A stretch of 64,000 nucleotides of DNA from Ruminococcus sp. UBA4275 (GCA_002395085.1 DGVV01000081.1:1-64000); one strand, 5' to 3'. Positions 18,981-27,137 are shown, counted from the stretch's first letter. The notes: a model not told the origin generated them from the sequence alone. Numbers and translations are program-made.

Positions 18981-19009
18981 AGTATACTATACTTTCGCCG
19001 GAAAGTCAA
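18981..19009 (-). promoter_or_regulatory. sigma-A promoter of rny
   Basis: Reading the minus strand: TTGACT, 17-base spacer, TATACT. The -10 box lies inside a 12-bp perfect palindrome ATAGTATACTAT (18979-18990), which could be coincidence or an operator. Confidence 0.8.
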
Positions 19010-19038
19010 GGATTATTTGAAGATTTTCTGAAGATTGT

Positions 19039-20184
19039 TCAGTTTGTTACGGTCAATTGTCCGCCGATCACAGGCAATTTACCTGATGTCAGATCTTTTT
19101 TTACATACGCAGAATCAGAAAGCGGGTCTGCGATAATCCGGAATACTGTGCCGGCAGGAACATCATCCGGGATCTGGAAATAGAGGGTTGCCACGCCGGT
19201 CCGCTCCTGAATCGGCTTTAATCCGTTTACTGATACCCAGATAATGCTTGCCCAATCTTTTTCTGTATTTCCTCTGAAAGAAGGAGAAAAATCGCTGCTC
19301 GAATAGGATTCATCCAGTTCCCACACATCCGGATACCATGTAAACACCGGTAAAGCCGTATTGCCGTTTTCTGCTGAAAACACAAAATAAACCTGGAATC
19401 CGTATGCTTCCAAATCCGGGTCGCCGTCAATCCACACATGGCAGGAAGCAAGTTCTCCCGGTTTGACCGACTTGCTTTCTACCTCTATCCATCTTCCTGA
19501 CTCAGGTTGTGCCAAAGTGGTCTGAACCGTTTCTTCAGTCGTATCAGAAATCTCCGAAGCAGAAGTTTGCGTCGTCGATGCGGTTGTTTTGGAAGATTGC
19601 TGTGTACTGTCTTTTGTGGTTAATGTGACAGATGCAAGCTCTGTATCTGCTTCCGTCTCAGGCACGGGTGTGTCAGGCAGATCCGCAGCCAACGTCTCCG
19701 TGACAGTATCTTCTGTCCCGTTCAGGCTGATTGTTGTCTGTGTCGCGACATCTGAAGCAGTCGTTCGGTCAGTTGTGGTTGTGTGCGTGCTGTGAGTAAA
19801 TGTGGTATGTGTGGTGGTGTCTGTTGTATGAGATGTTGTATCTGTTGCTGTGATCTCTGTGATATTTTCGGATACCGTGCTGACTTCAGAGGACGGAAAC
19901 TTCGTCTTGAACGTCCACATCAAACCGAGGCAAACTGCAAAGCAAGCCGCCAGCGGAATCAGCCGGAAGCGGCGCATAAAACCGTAAATCTCATCTGTTT
20001 TCGTTTGTTTTATCGCCGTACAGGGAGCATTCTTCTGCTCCTCTTCTGCCTGAACAAGCGCAGCGGCACGCAGGCGCAGCTTCTGCTCAAGCCAGTCAAC
20101 ATCTGCCTCAGGCATCCGGAACTGCGAAGATAAAGCCTCATACAGCCCGCTGCGCTCCGGATCATGATTCTGCTGCCTGTTCAT
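19039..20184 (-). CDS. one-TM protein with extracellular cohesin-like domain, likely anti-sigma factor
   Basis: A 381-residue protein with inside-out topology: a short cytoplasmic part (1-73), a basic flank (FMRRFR) and one TM helix (about 74-92, LIPLAACFAVCLGLMW). A roughly 130-residue Thr/Ser linker follows (108-225). The C-terminal domain (about 232-380) has the cohesin pattern: VKPGELASCHVWIDG, YGFQVYFVFS, WASIIWVSVNG, TGVATLYFQIPDDVPAGT. Its ATG overlaps the sigma gene stop (ATGA at 20181-20184), the classic sigma/anti-sigma coupling. The cytoplasmic segment has no zinc-type HxxxCxxC motif, so the anti-sigma role rests on gene order and topology. A cohesin as the sensor module would be unusual, because known cellulosome anti-sigmas of the RsgI type mostly carry carbohydrate-binding or glycosidase modules. 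Confidence 0.75.
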   Translation of the reverse strand: MNRQQNHDPERSGLYEALSSQFRMPEADVDWLEQKLRLRAAALVQAEEEQKNAPCTAIKQTKTDEIYGFMRRFRLIPLAACFAVCLGLMWTFKTKFPSSEVSTVSENITEITATDTTSHTTDTTTHTTFTHSTHTTTTDRTTASDVATQTTISLNGTEDTVTETLAADLPDTPVPETEADTELASVTLTTKDSTQQSSKTTASTTQTSASEISDTTEETVQTTLAQPESGRWIEVESKSVKPGELASCHVWIDGDPDLEAYGFQVYFVFSAENGNTALPVFTWYPDVWELDESYSSSDFSPSFRGNTEKDWASIIWVSVNGLKPIQERTGVATLYFQIPDDVPAGTVFRIIADPLSDSAYVKKDLTSGKLPVIGGQLTVTN

Positions 20185-20672
20185 GCATCATCCACCTCCG
20201 TTTCCTTCTTAATGATCGCCCGCGCGCGCTGTACGCGCGTCCGGACGGTACTTTCATTGATATGCAGAATCGCTGCCGTTTCTTTCACGGAATACCCTTC
20301 CACTGCATACAGCAGCAGCGGCAGACGGTATCGTTCCGGTAAACGCAGAATCGCATTCATAACCTCTTTCAGTTCCGCTGACTGTTCCGGTGCAGGGATC
20401 TGCTCCATCTCCTCCGGTTCAGCGCGGCGGCTGCGCAGCCAGTTTTTCAGGTGATTGCGGCAGCGGTTCCGCACGGCGACAGTCAGCCATGCGCGCGCCT
20501 GTGTATCATCCGGAAAGGTCTGACCGCTTTCCAGCAATTGCAGGAACACATCTTCTGCGATGTCTTCAGCGTCCTGCCGATTCTTCATAAAAGAAAGCGC
20601 GATTGCATATACAAATTGAATATGCTTCCGGTAAAATGCGCTGAAGGCATCTGCCGGATCTGAATGCAGCAT
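20181..20672 (-). CDS. ECF RNA polymerase sigma factor (partner of the cohesin-bearing protein)
   Basis: A 163-residue ECF sigma-70 protein. I choose the ATG at 20672 (MLHSDPADAFSAFYRKH), 7 bases after GGGAAGGGAG; an ATG eight codons upstream is less well placed. Region 2 is VYAIALSFMKNRQDAEDIAEDVFLQL with ARAWLTVAVRNRCRNHLKNW; region 4 is LPERYRLPLLLYAVEGYSVK followed by TAAILHINESTVRTRVQRAR. It is coupled to the cohesin-bearing membrane protein and divergent from two dockerin-cohesin scaffoldin genes. A motif shared by both promoter regions (20760-20786 and 20862-20887) is a candidate recognition site. Confidence 0.9.
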   Translation of the reverse strand: MLHSDPADAFSAFYRKHIQFVYAIALSFMKNRQDAEDIAEDVFLQLLESGQTFPDDTQARAWLTVAVRNRCRNHLKNWLRSRRAEPEEMEQIPAPEQSAELKEVMNAILRLPERYRLPLLLYAVEGYSVKETAAILHINESTVRTRVQRARAIIKKETEVDDA

Positions 20673-20759
20673 CGTATGCTCCCTTCCCGCTGCCATAATC
20701 TCTATGTGCCTCCCCGCACGCAGACTTACAGCGTATTCCCATTTTCCTGTCACATCTAT

Positions 20760-20786
20760 AACAATTGTAGAAGCTGTTTTGTCTCA
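20760..20786 (-). promoter_or_regulatory. candidate ECF promoter in front of the sigma/cohesin operon
   Basis: Minus strand: TGAGACAA, 13 bases, ATTGTT. The same two blocks occur on the plus strand in front of the first dockerin-cohesin gene. Candidate -35 and -10 elements of an autoregulated ECF sigma factor (inference). Confidence 0.45.
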
Positions 20787-20861
20787 CTGAATCCCCAAAA
20801 ACAGCAGAATGCACAAATCGTTTTTTCAATTTTAAGCAAAATGCCGAAATTCAAATTTATT

Positions 20862-20887
20862 TGAGACAATTTGCCGCTGAAATTGTT
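20862..20887 (+). promoter_or_regulatory. candidate ECF promoter in front of the first dockerin-cohesin gene
   Basis: Plus strand: TGAGACAA, 12 bases, ATTGTT, about 120 bases before the ATG at 21010. It mirrors the motif upstream of the divergent sigma gene. Confidence 0.45.
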
Positions 20888-21009
20888 TCATTGGCAGAGG
20901 GCAAGGAGAGATGCTCAGACACCCTCTCATCACTGCTCACTCTTTGTTCCCTCTTTCCTGACACTTCAAACACACACTGCAAAACAAATTCAAGGAGGTA
21001 ATGTCAATT

Positions 21010-21930
21010 ATGAAAAAACAATTCAAATCCGTCGCAGCGACAGTCGGCGCACTGATGATGCTTTCCGGCTCTGCATTTGCTGCAATGCCCGCATCCGCTG
21101 CAAATAAGAAGCTTATGGGCGATCTTGACGGCGATCTGAAAGTCACGATCGACGATGCGCTCACAGCAGCACAGATCAGTTCGGATGCCATCAGCAAAAT
21201 TGCTTCCAACACGATCAATCAGGATAATTACGCTGCTGACATTGATATGAACGGTGAAGTGGATCTGGACGACGCAGTCAGCATTCTTCAGTATTACACT
21301 ACATCGCTTCTCGGCGGCGAACTGCTGTGGGCAGATCTTCGCAAGACATCCTATCATGACGGCACGAAGCAGAATGTGCGCGGTTATCATGACGACGAAA
21401 CCGATTCGTGGCGCGATGAGTGGATCGAACTGGACAGCACACCGTTTGTACTGAAAGACCTGTATGTTGAGATCGGCTGCGCAGAAGGCAAACCCGGCGA
21501 AGAAGTCACTGTTCCGGTATTTGTGGCAGGCTGCGACGCACTTGTCGGTTTCCAGTACGTGCAGGATGTTCCGGGCGAGCTGACTGTCACCAACATGACG
21601 ACGCCGCTTCTGAAGGAAAACATCGACGAGAATCCTGAATACGAAGACGCCTTTGCATGGAATCCGGAGTTTAATGTCGGCGGTAAGAACTGCACGCTGA
21701 TCTGGGTCAACTACAACGGCTTGAACATTGACATCAGCGACGGTACGATCATTACTGAAATCACCTACAAGATCCCTGAGGATGCAAAATCCGGTGACTG
21801 CTACATTCTCTCTGACTCCAGCAATGTCACCATGTTCCTGCGCAATCAGGTAAATCCCGATACACTGGAAGAGCTGGATCCACAGGATTTCCAGTACACC
21901 CTCATTGACGGCGTGATCCGCGTCAAGTAA
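21010..21930 (+). CDS. adaptor scaffoldin: N-terminal dockerin, C-terminal cohesin (first copy)
   Basis: Secreted 306-residue protein. AAGGAGG lies 11 bases before the ATG at 21010 (MKKQFKSVAATVG); an ATG nine bases earlier is too close to the site. Signal peptide to about residue 30, then a type I dockerin (about 36-102) with GDLDGDLKVTIDDA and ADIDMNGEVDLDDA. A short spacer leads to a cohesin domain (about 146-306) with GKPGEEVTVPVFVAG, TLIWVNYNG and ITEITYKIPEDA. A protein with one dockerin and one cohesin works as an adaptor that changes cohesin specificity on a cellulosome scaffold. Here the dockerin comes first, the reverse of the cohesin-dockerin order described for ScaC-type adaptors. 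It is divergent from the sigma/cohesin anti-sigma pair. Confidence 0.85.
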   Translation: MKKQFKSVAATVGALMMLSGSAFAAMPASAANKKLMGDLDGDLKVTIDDALTAAQISSDAISKIASNTINQDNYAADIDMNGEVDLDDAVSILQYYTTSLLGGELLWADLRKTSYHDGTKQNVRGYHDDETDSWRDEWIELDSTPFVLKDLYVEIGCAEGKPGEEVTVPVFVAGCDALVGFQYVQDVPGELTVTNMTTPLLKENIDENPEYEDAFAWNPEFNVGGKNCTLIWVNYNGLNIDISDGTIITEITYKIPEDAKSGDCYILSDSSNVTMFLRNQVNPDTLEELDPQDFQYTLIDGVIRVK

Positions 21931-21951
21931 TTCATGTACCCCACGGCAAAC

Positions 21952-22031
21952 GGAGCATCCTGTCTGTTTCCTGCTGCAAACACCGTCAATTGGCTGCGCT
22001 GCTGCGCAGGAAATCAGCAGGCAGATGCTCC
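21952..22031 (+). other. long imperfect hairpin between the two adaptor genes
   Basis: GGAGCAT pairs with ATGCTCC, CTGTCTG with CAGGCAG (one GU pair), and TTTCCTGC with GCAGGAAA, giving about 22 paired positions with small bulges around a 31-base loop. No T-tract follows, so it is not a standard terminator. The rest of the 300-base gap is GC-rich and self-complementary but holds no gene I can support. It may stabilise or process a two-gene transcript. Confidence 0.55.
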
Positions 22032-22231
22032 CCTGCCGATGCATCATCCCAATCGCTCCGTCTGAACTGCAATGCCCTTCCGGAACGCCGCTCTTTGCCC
22101 CGGCAGCGCTCCGGTGCAATCCGACCCGCAAGAGAGGCAGCGGCAAACTGCAGGAATGACTGACAATCGGGATTACACAGTTTTTTGCACACACCATTCA
22201 TCTGCATCTTTTTTCTATGAGGAGGAAAACC

Positions 22232-23104
22232 ATGAAAAAGCACCTTACCAAAATGATGAGCGCTGCATCCGCAATCCTGCTTGCAGCATCCGCATCGGGC
22301 GTTCTGCACGTCTCGGCAGCAAACATCCAGAGAAACGGTTACCGCATCGGTGACCTCGACGGTGACAAAGCCATCACGATTGATGATGCGCTCAGCGCAC
22401 TCGAAATCTACACCGCAAGTGTGATGGGTCACACGGAAAAGACTTCTGTTGCAGACAAAGCAGCGGATATTGACAACAATGGTTCTATCGACATTGACGA
22501 TGCACTGAGCATTCTTCAGTATTACTCCGGGTCTCTGCTCGGTCAGACGCGCCTCTGGGCTGATATTCGCCCCGTGACCAATGTGGACAGCACCAAGTAC
22601 CGCACCGGTGACGGTGCGCCGTGGACACTGAGCGATATGTATCTGGAAATCGGCTGCGCTGCCGGCGCACCCGGTGAAGAAGTGACCGTTCCGGTCTATA
22701 TTGCAGGCGCTGCAAAGCTCGCAGGCTTCCAGTACTACCAGTACGTTCCGGAATCCTTTGAACTCACCAAGATCGAATCTCCGACCTTCAATGCGGAAAA
22801 CGGCAAAGTGCTGTTCAATACGGATGCAGAAGTCTATGACATTGCATTCAGCGATCCCGCCAATGATCAGGACTACAGCCTGAGCTATCGTTCCAGTGCT
22901 ATGATTTTTGTTGGTTCCGGCGGCAAGAATGTGGATGTTTCCGACGGCGCAATTCTTGCATACTACACCTACAAGATTCCGGAGGATGCCGTTTCCGGCA
23001 GCTTCTATCCGCTGTCTGCTGAGGTCAACGACGGACTTTTCGTCACGGAGAATCAGGAAGCTTATAACTACACGCTGATTGACGGCATCATCCTCGTCAA
23101 ATAA
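22232..23104 (+). CDS. adaptor scaffoldin: N-terminal dockerin, C-terminal cohesin (second copy)
   Basis: Secreted 290-residue paralogue of the preceding gene. GAGGAGG precedes the ATG at 22232 (MKKHLTKMMSAASA); signal peptide to about residue 29. The dockerin spans about 37-105 (GDLDGDKAITIDDA, ADIDNNGSIDIDDA) and the cohesin about 134-290 (GAPGEEVTVPVYIAG, AMIFVGSGGKNVDVSDG, YYTYKIPEDAVSG). Both proteins share the order and length of parts, but their cohesins differ enough that they may bind different dockerins, which is inference. It has no strong promoter of its own in the 300-base gap, so it may be read through from the first copy. Confidence 0.85.
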   Translation: MKKHLTKMMSAASAILLAASASGVLHVSAANIQRNGYRIGDLDGDKAITIDDALSALEIYTASVMGHTEKTSVADKAADIDNNGSIDIDDALSILQYYSGSLLGQTRLWADIRPVTNVDSTKYRTGDGAPWTLSDMYLEIGCAAGAPGEEVTVPVYIAGAAKLAGFQYYQYVPESFELTKIESPTFNAENGKVLFNTDAEVYDIAFSDPANDQDYSLSYRSSAMIFVGSGGKNVDVSDGAILAYYTYKIPEDAVSGSFYPLSAEVNDGLFVTENQEAYNYTLIDGIILVK

Positions 23105-23140
23105 TTTCACATAAAACAGTTCATTGCAAATCCCCATGCC

Positions 23141-23173
23141 AAACCGCTCGTCTCCTGTGCCAGACGAGCGGTT
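23141..23173. terminator. convergent stem-loop after the adaptor genes
   Basis: AAACCGCTCGTCT pairs with AGACGAGCGGTTT around an 8-base loop. Neither side has a good T-tract, but it lies between convergent genes and is probably the shared terminator. Confidence 0.6.
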
Positions 23174-23180
23174 TGCGCGT

Positions 23181-23861
23181 TTATCGCAGTGTACGCAGAT
23201 ACGCTTTTGTTTCATCCGGTATACGCCGGCTTTCAATGCACTTCTGAATCGCCTTGCGATAAACCCGCGGAGAAAGACGCCGCTCAGTATAATACGGCAA
23301 AATGGCCTGGGGCTGTTTTGCAAGTGCCGTTGCAAAATACCATGCAGATTCCATATTTATATAGTATTCCTCAGACTGCACCCCCACGACCCATTCCGGA
23401 AAAACCGGATCAAAACGTGCATCCAGAAAATGCTGCATCAGCATCCCGATACCAAACCGCACCGTATAAATATGCGGCGAAGCAAGCCACTGCGGAATCA
23501 GCGGCAGCAATTTCTCTGCCTCACGCCGGAATACCGCCGGCGACAACTGATCACAGGTTGCCCAGTTGTCAATAAACGGCAGAAAACGCTCCACTTCCCG
23601 AAGGCACTCCGGAAACGATTTGATCCGCGCAATCAGAAATGCATGAAGCTGGTTTTCATCAAAAAATGTGTGCGGCAGTTTTTGCAGAAAAAACGCAGCT
23701 TCCTCCGGCGCATTCCGCTCCAGATCTTTGGCAAGATCCCGCAGCGCAGGTGTGCGGCAGCCCAGTACGGTTTCCTTTGACAGCGCAGGTGCAAGTTTCG
23801 CCACAAAAGCGGCGTTTTTCTCATCTGCAAGCTCGTGCAGACGTTCTGTGATCAAATCCAT
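23181..23861 (-). CDS. AlkD-like DNA alkylation repair protein
   Basis: A 226-residue all-helical HEAT-repeat DNA glycosylase family protein (PF08713). Family landmarks: LGCRTPALRDLAKDL near residue 33-47, FIDNWATCDQLS (about 95-106, with the Trp-Asp region that contacts DNA), and MESAWYFATALAKQP. AlkD enzymes excise bulky or cationic N3/N7-methyl purines. It starts 12 bases after the stop of the methyltransferase gene with AGAGAGGT as ribosome site, so the two are in one operon. Pairing a methyl-lesion glycosylase with a large adenine methyltransferase is noteworthy; whether they cooperate is not known. Confidence 0.88.
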   Translation of the reverse strand: MDLITERLHELADEKNAAFVAKLAPALSKETVLGCRTPALRDLAKDLERNAPEEAAFFLQKLPHTFFDENQLHAFLIARIKSFPECLREVERFLPFIDNWATCDQLSPAVFRREAEKLLPLIPQWLASPHIYTVRFGIGMLMQHFLDARFDPVFPEWVVGVQSEEYYINMESAWYFATALAKQPQAILPYYTERRLSPRVYRKAIQKCIESRRIPDETKAYLRTLR

Positions 23862-23873
23862 ATCTGTACCTCT

Positions 23874-26800
23874 CTACCGGATCGCAGCCAGTACATCGCT
23901 GAGCGCGGCATAGTTCGCCCGTACACCGACATCAGGATCCGGTACAAACCCAAAATGCTTCACCAGTTTTTGCGCATACCGCGCTGCACCGGTCTGATCA
24001 GCATATTCCCAGACACGCTGCACAAGTCCGGCATCCCAGCGGTGCAGATAGGCAAGTGCCCGGAAACGCAGTCCGCGGCGGTCACTGAACATCAGATACA
24101 CCGGCCGCTTTCCGTATCGGCGTACATGATCAGTATAAAATCCGCCTGTCAGATATGCATATAGCCATTCCTCCGGATGACCTGTTCCGCCAAGTGCATC
24201 ACACAGAAATTGCAGATTCTCAGCAAGATGTTCTTTGCCGAGAATTTGCGCAAATACCTGCATAACCAGTTCCGGCGCATCCTGCATCAGCAGCACACCG
24301 CTATGAACCGGTTCGACTCCCGACGCATCATATCGCCCAAGCAGACAGCCCATCGCATAACTGATGATGCCGCGGGCTTCCCGCTTGCGGCTTGCAAGCC
24401 GCACTGTGACATCCTGCACCGGAACAGTCGGATCAATCTCATCGGAAAGCCCGTAAATCCGCAGAAAAATACGATTGAGCTGTTCCTCATTTTCACGCAG
24501 ATGTGCAAAGCGTTCCGCACATTCCGACTCCCATTCCGCATATCCTGCCGCAAGTCTGCCGCTTTTACGCGCCCTTGCGATCACCGGATCGCAGACATAA
24601 TCCCAGCTCTGTTCAAATGCATCCCAGTCAGAACGGCTCAGCGCTATATTTTCACGGACCAGTTCCGCAATCGCTTCCTGTTCATCCGGATGCGGAATCA
24701 GCGGCAGCGAAGCAATATGCCCGACCTCAAAATTCATCGTCGGTGCAAGCGCACGCAGCATTTGCTGTGTCACACAGCTATTCGCAAATCCCAGCAAATC
24801 CAGAAGCACATCCGGCTCTGCAAATATACTTGTACCTGCGACATCGAAAATATGCCCCTCCGGCTTATAGCGGAATGCGATCTGTCCGCTTGATATTTTC
24901 GACCAGGTAACCGACGGCCGGAAATAATACTTCGTATTCTGCGGACGAGACCGCAATGCACCGGATTTTCCGCGAAAACTGCGGATCTCTGCACCGTCAT
25001 TATACCAATCGGCAACGTAATTATTATTGCCGTACCAGCGGCGAAAATCGCCGCCTTTGTTATACGGGAACCACTTTGCGCCGCTTGCAAGCGCATCTGC
25101 GCGGGAATGTGCCGTAAAGCAGATGCGCTCACGCGGCACTTCATGCCAGAGCCGCACAAACCTTGCATTATCACCAGTTGCAAGTCCCTGCCGCGGGGTC
25201 GCCTTCGTACTGAGTGCAGGGTACGAAAAACAGCGCGTCATCGCCTCACTGACCCAATATGCACAGGGTTTGCCCGGCAGATGCAGAAAACGGGAAGCCG
25301 CTGTATCGTAGACATATCCGCACGCCGGATTGCGGACTGCTGCAAGCGTTTTCTCCCGCTGAACCTCCATGCCGCCGCGGAATGCAGAAAGCCGGATGTA
25401 CCGTCCGCGGCGTACAGAAGGTGCATTCCGGATCACTGTCAGGCAGACCGGTACAGTCGCCTCCGAAAAAGCAGAGTATTCAAGCTGAACCAGAGTCTCA
25501 ACAGTCTGCTGCACACAGAATAATGTCCGCAGCGGTTCATAGGATTGCAGGAACATCCAGACATAAGGCGTCAGCAAACCCAGCATACCACCCGGATTTG
25601 TCATCGAGGCACAGCGCGCACAAAAAGCAGCAAACAAATCTGTACCGTATATTTTATAGTATGTGCGGATATAACGCAGCAGCGTCGGATTCATACTGCT
25701 TGCTGCCAGATACGGCGGATTTGTACAGACGACATCCCAGCGTGAGGAAAGCAGACGGTGCTGCTGTAAAAGCTCCCCCACCGGTACTGCATCCGCTTCC
25801 GGAATCGAATCCAGATAGCCGGACAGGGCGGCAAATTCGCGCGATTCCGGACAAAGCAGACTGCCTGCATCCGGCAGATCAGCGAGATCATTCTGCAATT
25901 GTGCCAGATCATCCCGAACAGCAGCTGCATCCGCAGGCAGATGCAGCATCGCCCGCTCCAGGATCTGCGGATCAGCAGCTGCATACAGCATCGGACGGAC
26001 ACCGGAAGCAAAAATCGTGGGACAATGTGCATAAGCGCGCATCATTAGGGCGAAATCCGCGAGAATCAAAGGACGCTCATCCAGATCAAAACCTGCAAGA
26101 TTGCTGCGCAGAATCTGCACAGCGGCATCTGCATCCTGCCAGCCCGCTGCACGGTATATCTGCATGAAAACATCAAACATATTCACCAGAATATGCCCTG
26201 CGCCCGCACAGGGGTCAAAGCAGCGGATGTTTTCCGGCGGCGGACATTCTGTTTTCGCAGGAGCATCGGGACTGCCGGCATAGAACCGCCATAAATCACA
26301 CAGTTTTGTGTCCGGATGCGCCGTCAGCCAAAGCCTGCCAAGTGTATTCTCAGCCAGAAAACGTGCCATCCATTCCGGCGTGAAAATCTGCGTTTCAGCA
26401 GGCAGACGATCCCGCGGAACTTTTGTATTTTTATGGCTTTGCGAGGATGTCCCCTCCCGCATCGGCGTCACAAAATACTGATACAGCCATCCGACAATTT
26501 CCACACCGCTGCACCAATCCTCCCGCCGGACATTCTGCATCATCCGGCAGACGATTCCGCCGGGTGCAGTCACACAATCCGGCAGACAGCCGATCCATTC
26601 AGGTGCAAAAAGGCACGGAAACTGTCCGCTTAGCGCAGACAGCGCCTCCCGCAAACGCTGCGGAGAAGATCCGTTCGGAAATGCTCCGGCAGCATCCGGC
26701 AGAACACAAGCCTGCCGCGGCACAAATCCGTTTTGCTCACAGTATCCCAGCGCTGTCAGCATCATAAACCAGCGGAGTGCCACCTCCTGCTGCGGGATGT

Positions 26801-26879
26801 CCGCAGGAAGGCCGGCAGCGGCACGCAAAAGATCAGCACGCACACGCTGGGCATATTGGCGAAGCGGATTTTTCGTCAT
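23874..26879 (-). CDS. orphan PglX-type adenine-specific DNA methyltransferase
   Basis: A 1001-residue protein resembling BREX-1 PglX methyltransferases. The N-terminal helical part has EIVGWLYQYF (127-136). S-adenosylmethionine motif I is FDPCAGAGHILV (221-232) and the catalytic NPPY is at 387-390 in VVCTNPPYLA; a target-recognition and helical C-terminal part follows. PglX adds N6-methyl groups to adenine to mark self DNA. None of the other BREX genes (brxA, brxB, brxC, pglZ, brxL) is within reach: the neighbours are scaffoldins on one side and nrdD on the other. Usual PglX length is about 1200, so this is a shorter form. It may be an orphan methyltransferase or a single-gene modification system. 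Confidence 0.8.
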   Translation of the reverse strand: MTKNPLRQYAQRVRADLLRAAAGLPADIPQQEVALRWFMMLTALGYCEQNGFVPRQACVLPDAAGAFPNGSSPQRLREALSALSGQFPCLFAPEWIGCLPDCVTAPGGIVCRMMQNVRREDWCSGVEIVGWLYQYFVTPMREGTSSQSHKNTKVPRDRLPAETQIFTPEWMARFLAENTLGRLWLTAHPDTKLCDLWRFYAGSPDAPAKTECPPPENIRCFDPCAGAGHILVNMFDVFMQIYRAAGWQDADAAVQILRSNLAGFDLDERPLILADFALMMRAYAHCPTIFASGVRPMLYAAADPQILERAMLHLPADAAAVRDDLAQLQNDLADLPDAGSLLCPESREFAALSGYLDSIPEADAVPVGELLQQHRLLSSRWDVVCTNPPYLAASSMNPTLLRYIRTYYKIYGTDLFAAFCARCASMTNPGGMLGLLTPYVWMFLQSYEPLRTLFCVQQTVETLVQLEYSAFSEATVPVCLTVIRNAPSVRRGRYIRLSAFRGGMEVQREKTLAAVRNPACGYVYDTAASRFLHLPGKPCAYWVSEAMTRCFSYPALSTKATPRQGLATGDNARFVRLWHEVPRERICFTAHSRADALASGAKWFPYNKGGDFRRWYGNNNYVADWYNDGAEIRSFRGKSGALRSRPQNTKYYFRPSVTWSKISSGQIAFRYKPEGHIFDVAGTSIFAEPDVLLDLLGFANSCVTQQMLRALAPTMNFEVGHIASLPLIPHPDEQEAIAELVRENIALSRSDWDAFEQSWDYVCDPVIARARKSGRLAAGYAEWESECAERFAHLRENEEQLNRIFLRIYGLSDEIDPTVPVQDVTVRLASRKREARGIISYAMGCLLGRYDASGVEPVHSGVLLMQDAPELVMQVFAQILGKEHLAENLQFLCDALGGTGHPEEWLYAYLTGGFYTDHVRRYGKRPVYLMFSDRRGLRFRALAYLHRWDAGLVQRVWEYADQTGAARYAQKLVKHFGFVPDPDVGVRANYAALSDVLAAIR

Positions 26880-26928
26880 ACGGCACTCCTTTCTGCGAAC
26901 AGCGGTTCACGGATGGATGATTTCTTAT

Positions 26929-26957
26929 ATTATAGCACATTGCCGCAGATTTCGCAA
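26929..26957 (-). promoter_or_regulatory. promoter of the methyltransferase/AlkD operon
   Basis: Minus strand: TTGCGA, 17-base spacer, perfect TATAAT. The roughly 200 bases between this site and the NrdR boxes hold nothing else I can identify. Confidence 0.75.
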
Positions 26958-27137
26958 CCATTTATGCTGATCGGGCGATATTGTGCATTCTGACGAATTT
27001 CCGCCCTGTTTTCCCTGGACGTTTTCTCAGCCTTCAAAATTCGCCGCAGCATCCCAGCCGCCCACTGAAACGCTCGGAAATCTGAAAAGCACACTCCTGC
27101 AAGCCTTTTCTCTATACACACTGGATTTGTGCATTTT

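Noticed and set aside
21004..23335. Long minus-strand frames (397 and 449 codons) across the two dockerin-cohesin genes
   Set aside because: They run opposite to two genes with signal peptides, dockerins and cohesins, and contain no recognisable domain.
23874..26879. A complete BREX or type II restriction system
   Set aside because: Only the PglX-like methyltransferase is present; no PglZ, BrxC, BrxL or nuclease gene was found on either side.
26958..27137. A gene in the gap between the methyltransferase promoter and the NrdR boxes
   Set aside because: Only short frames without ribosome sites; nothing supported in this stretch.
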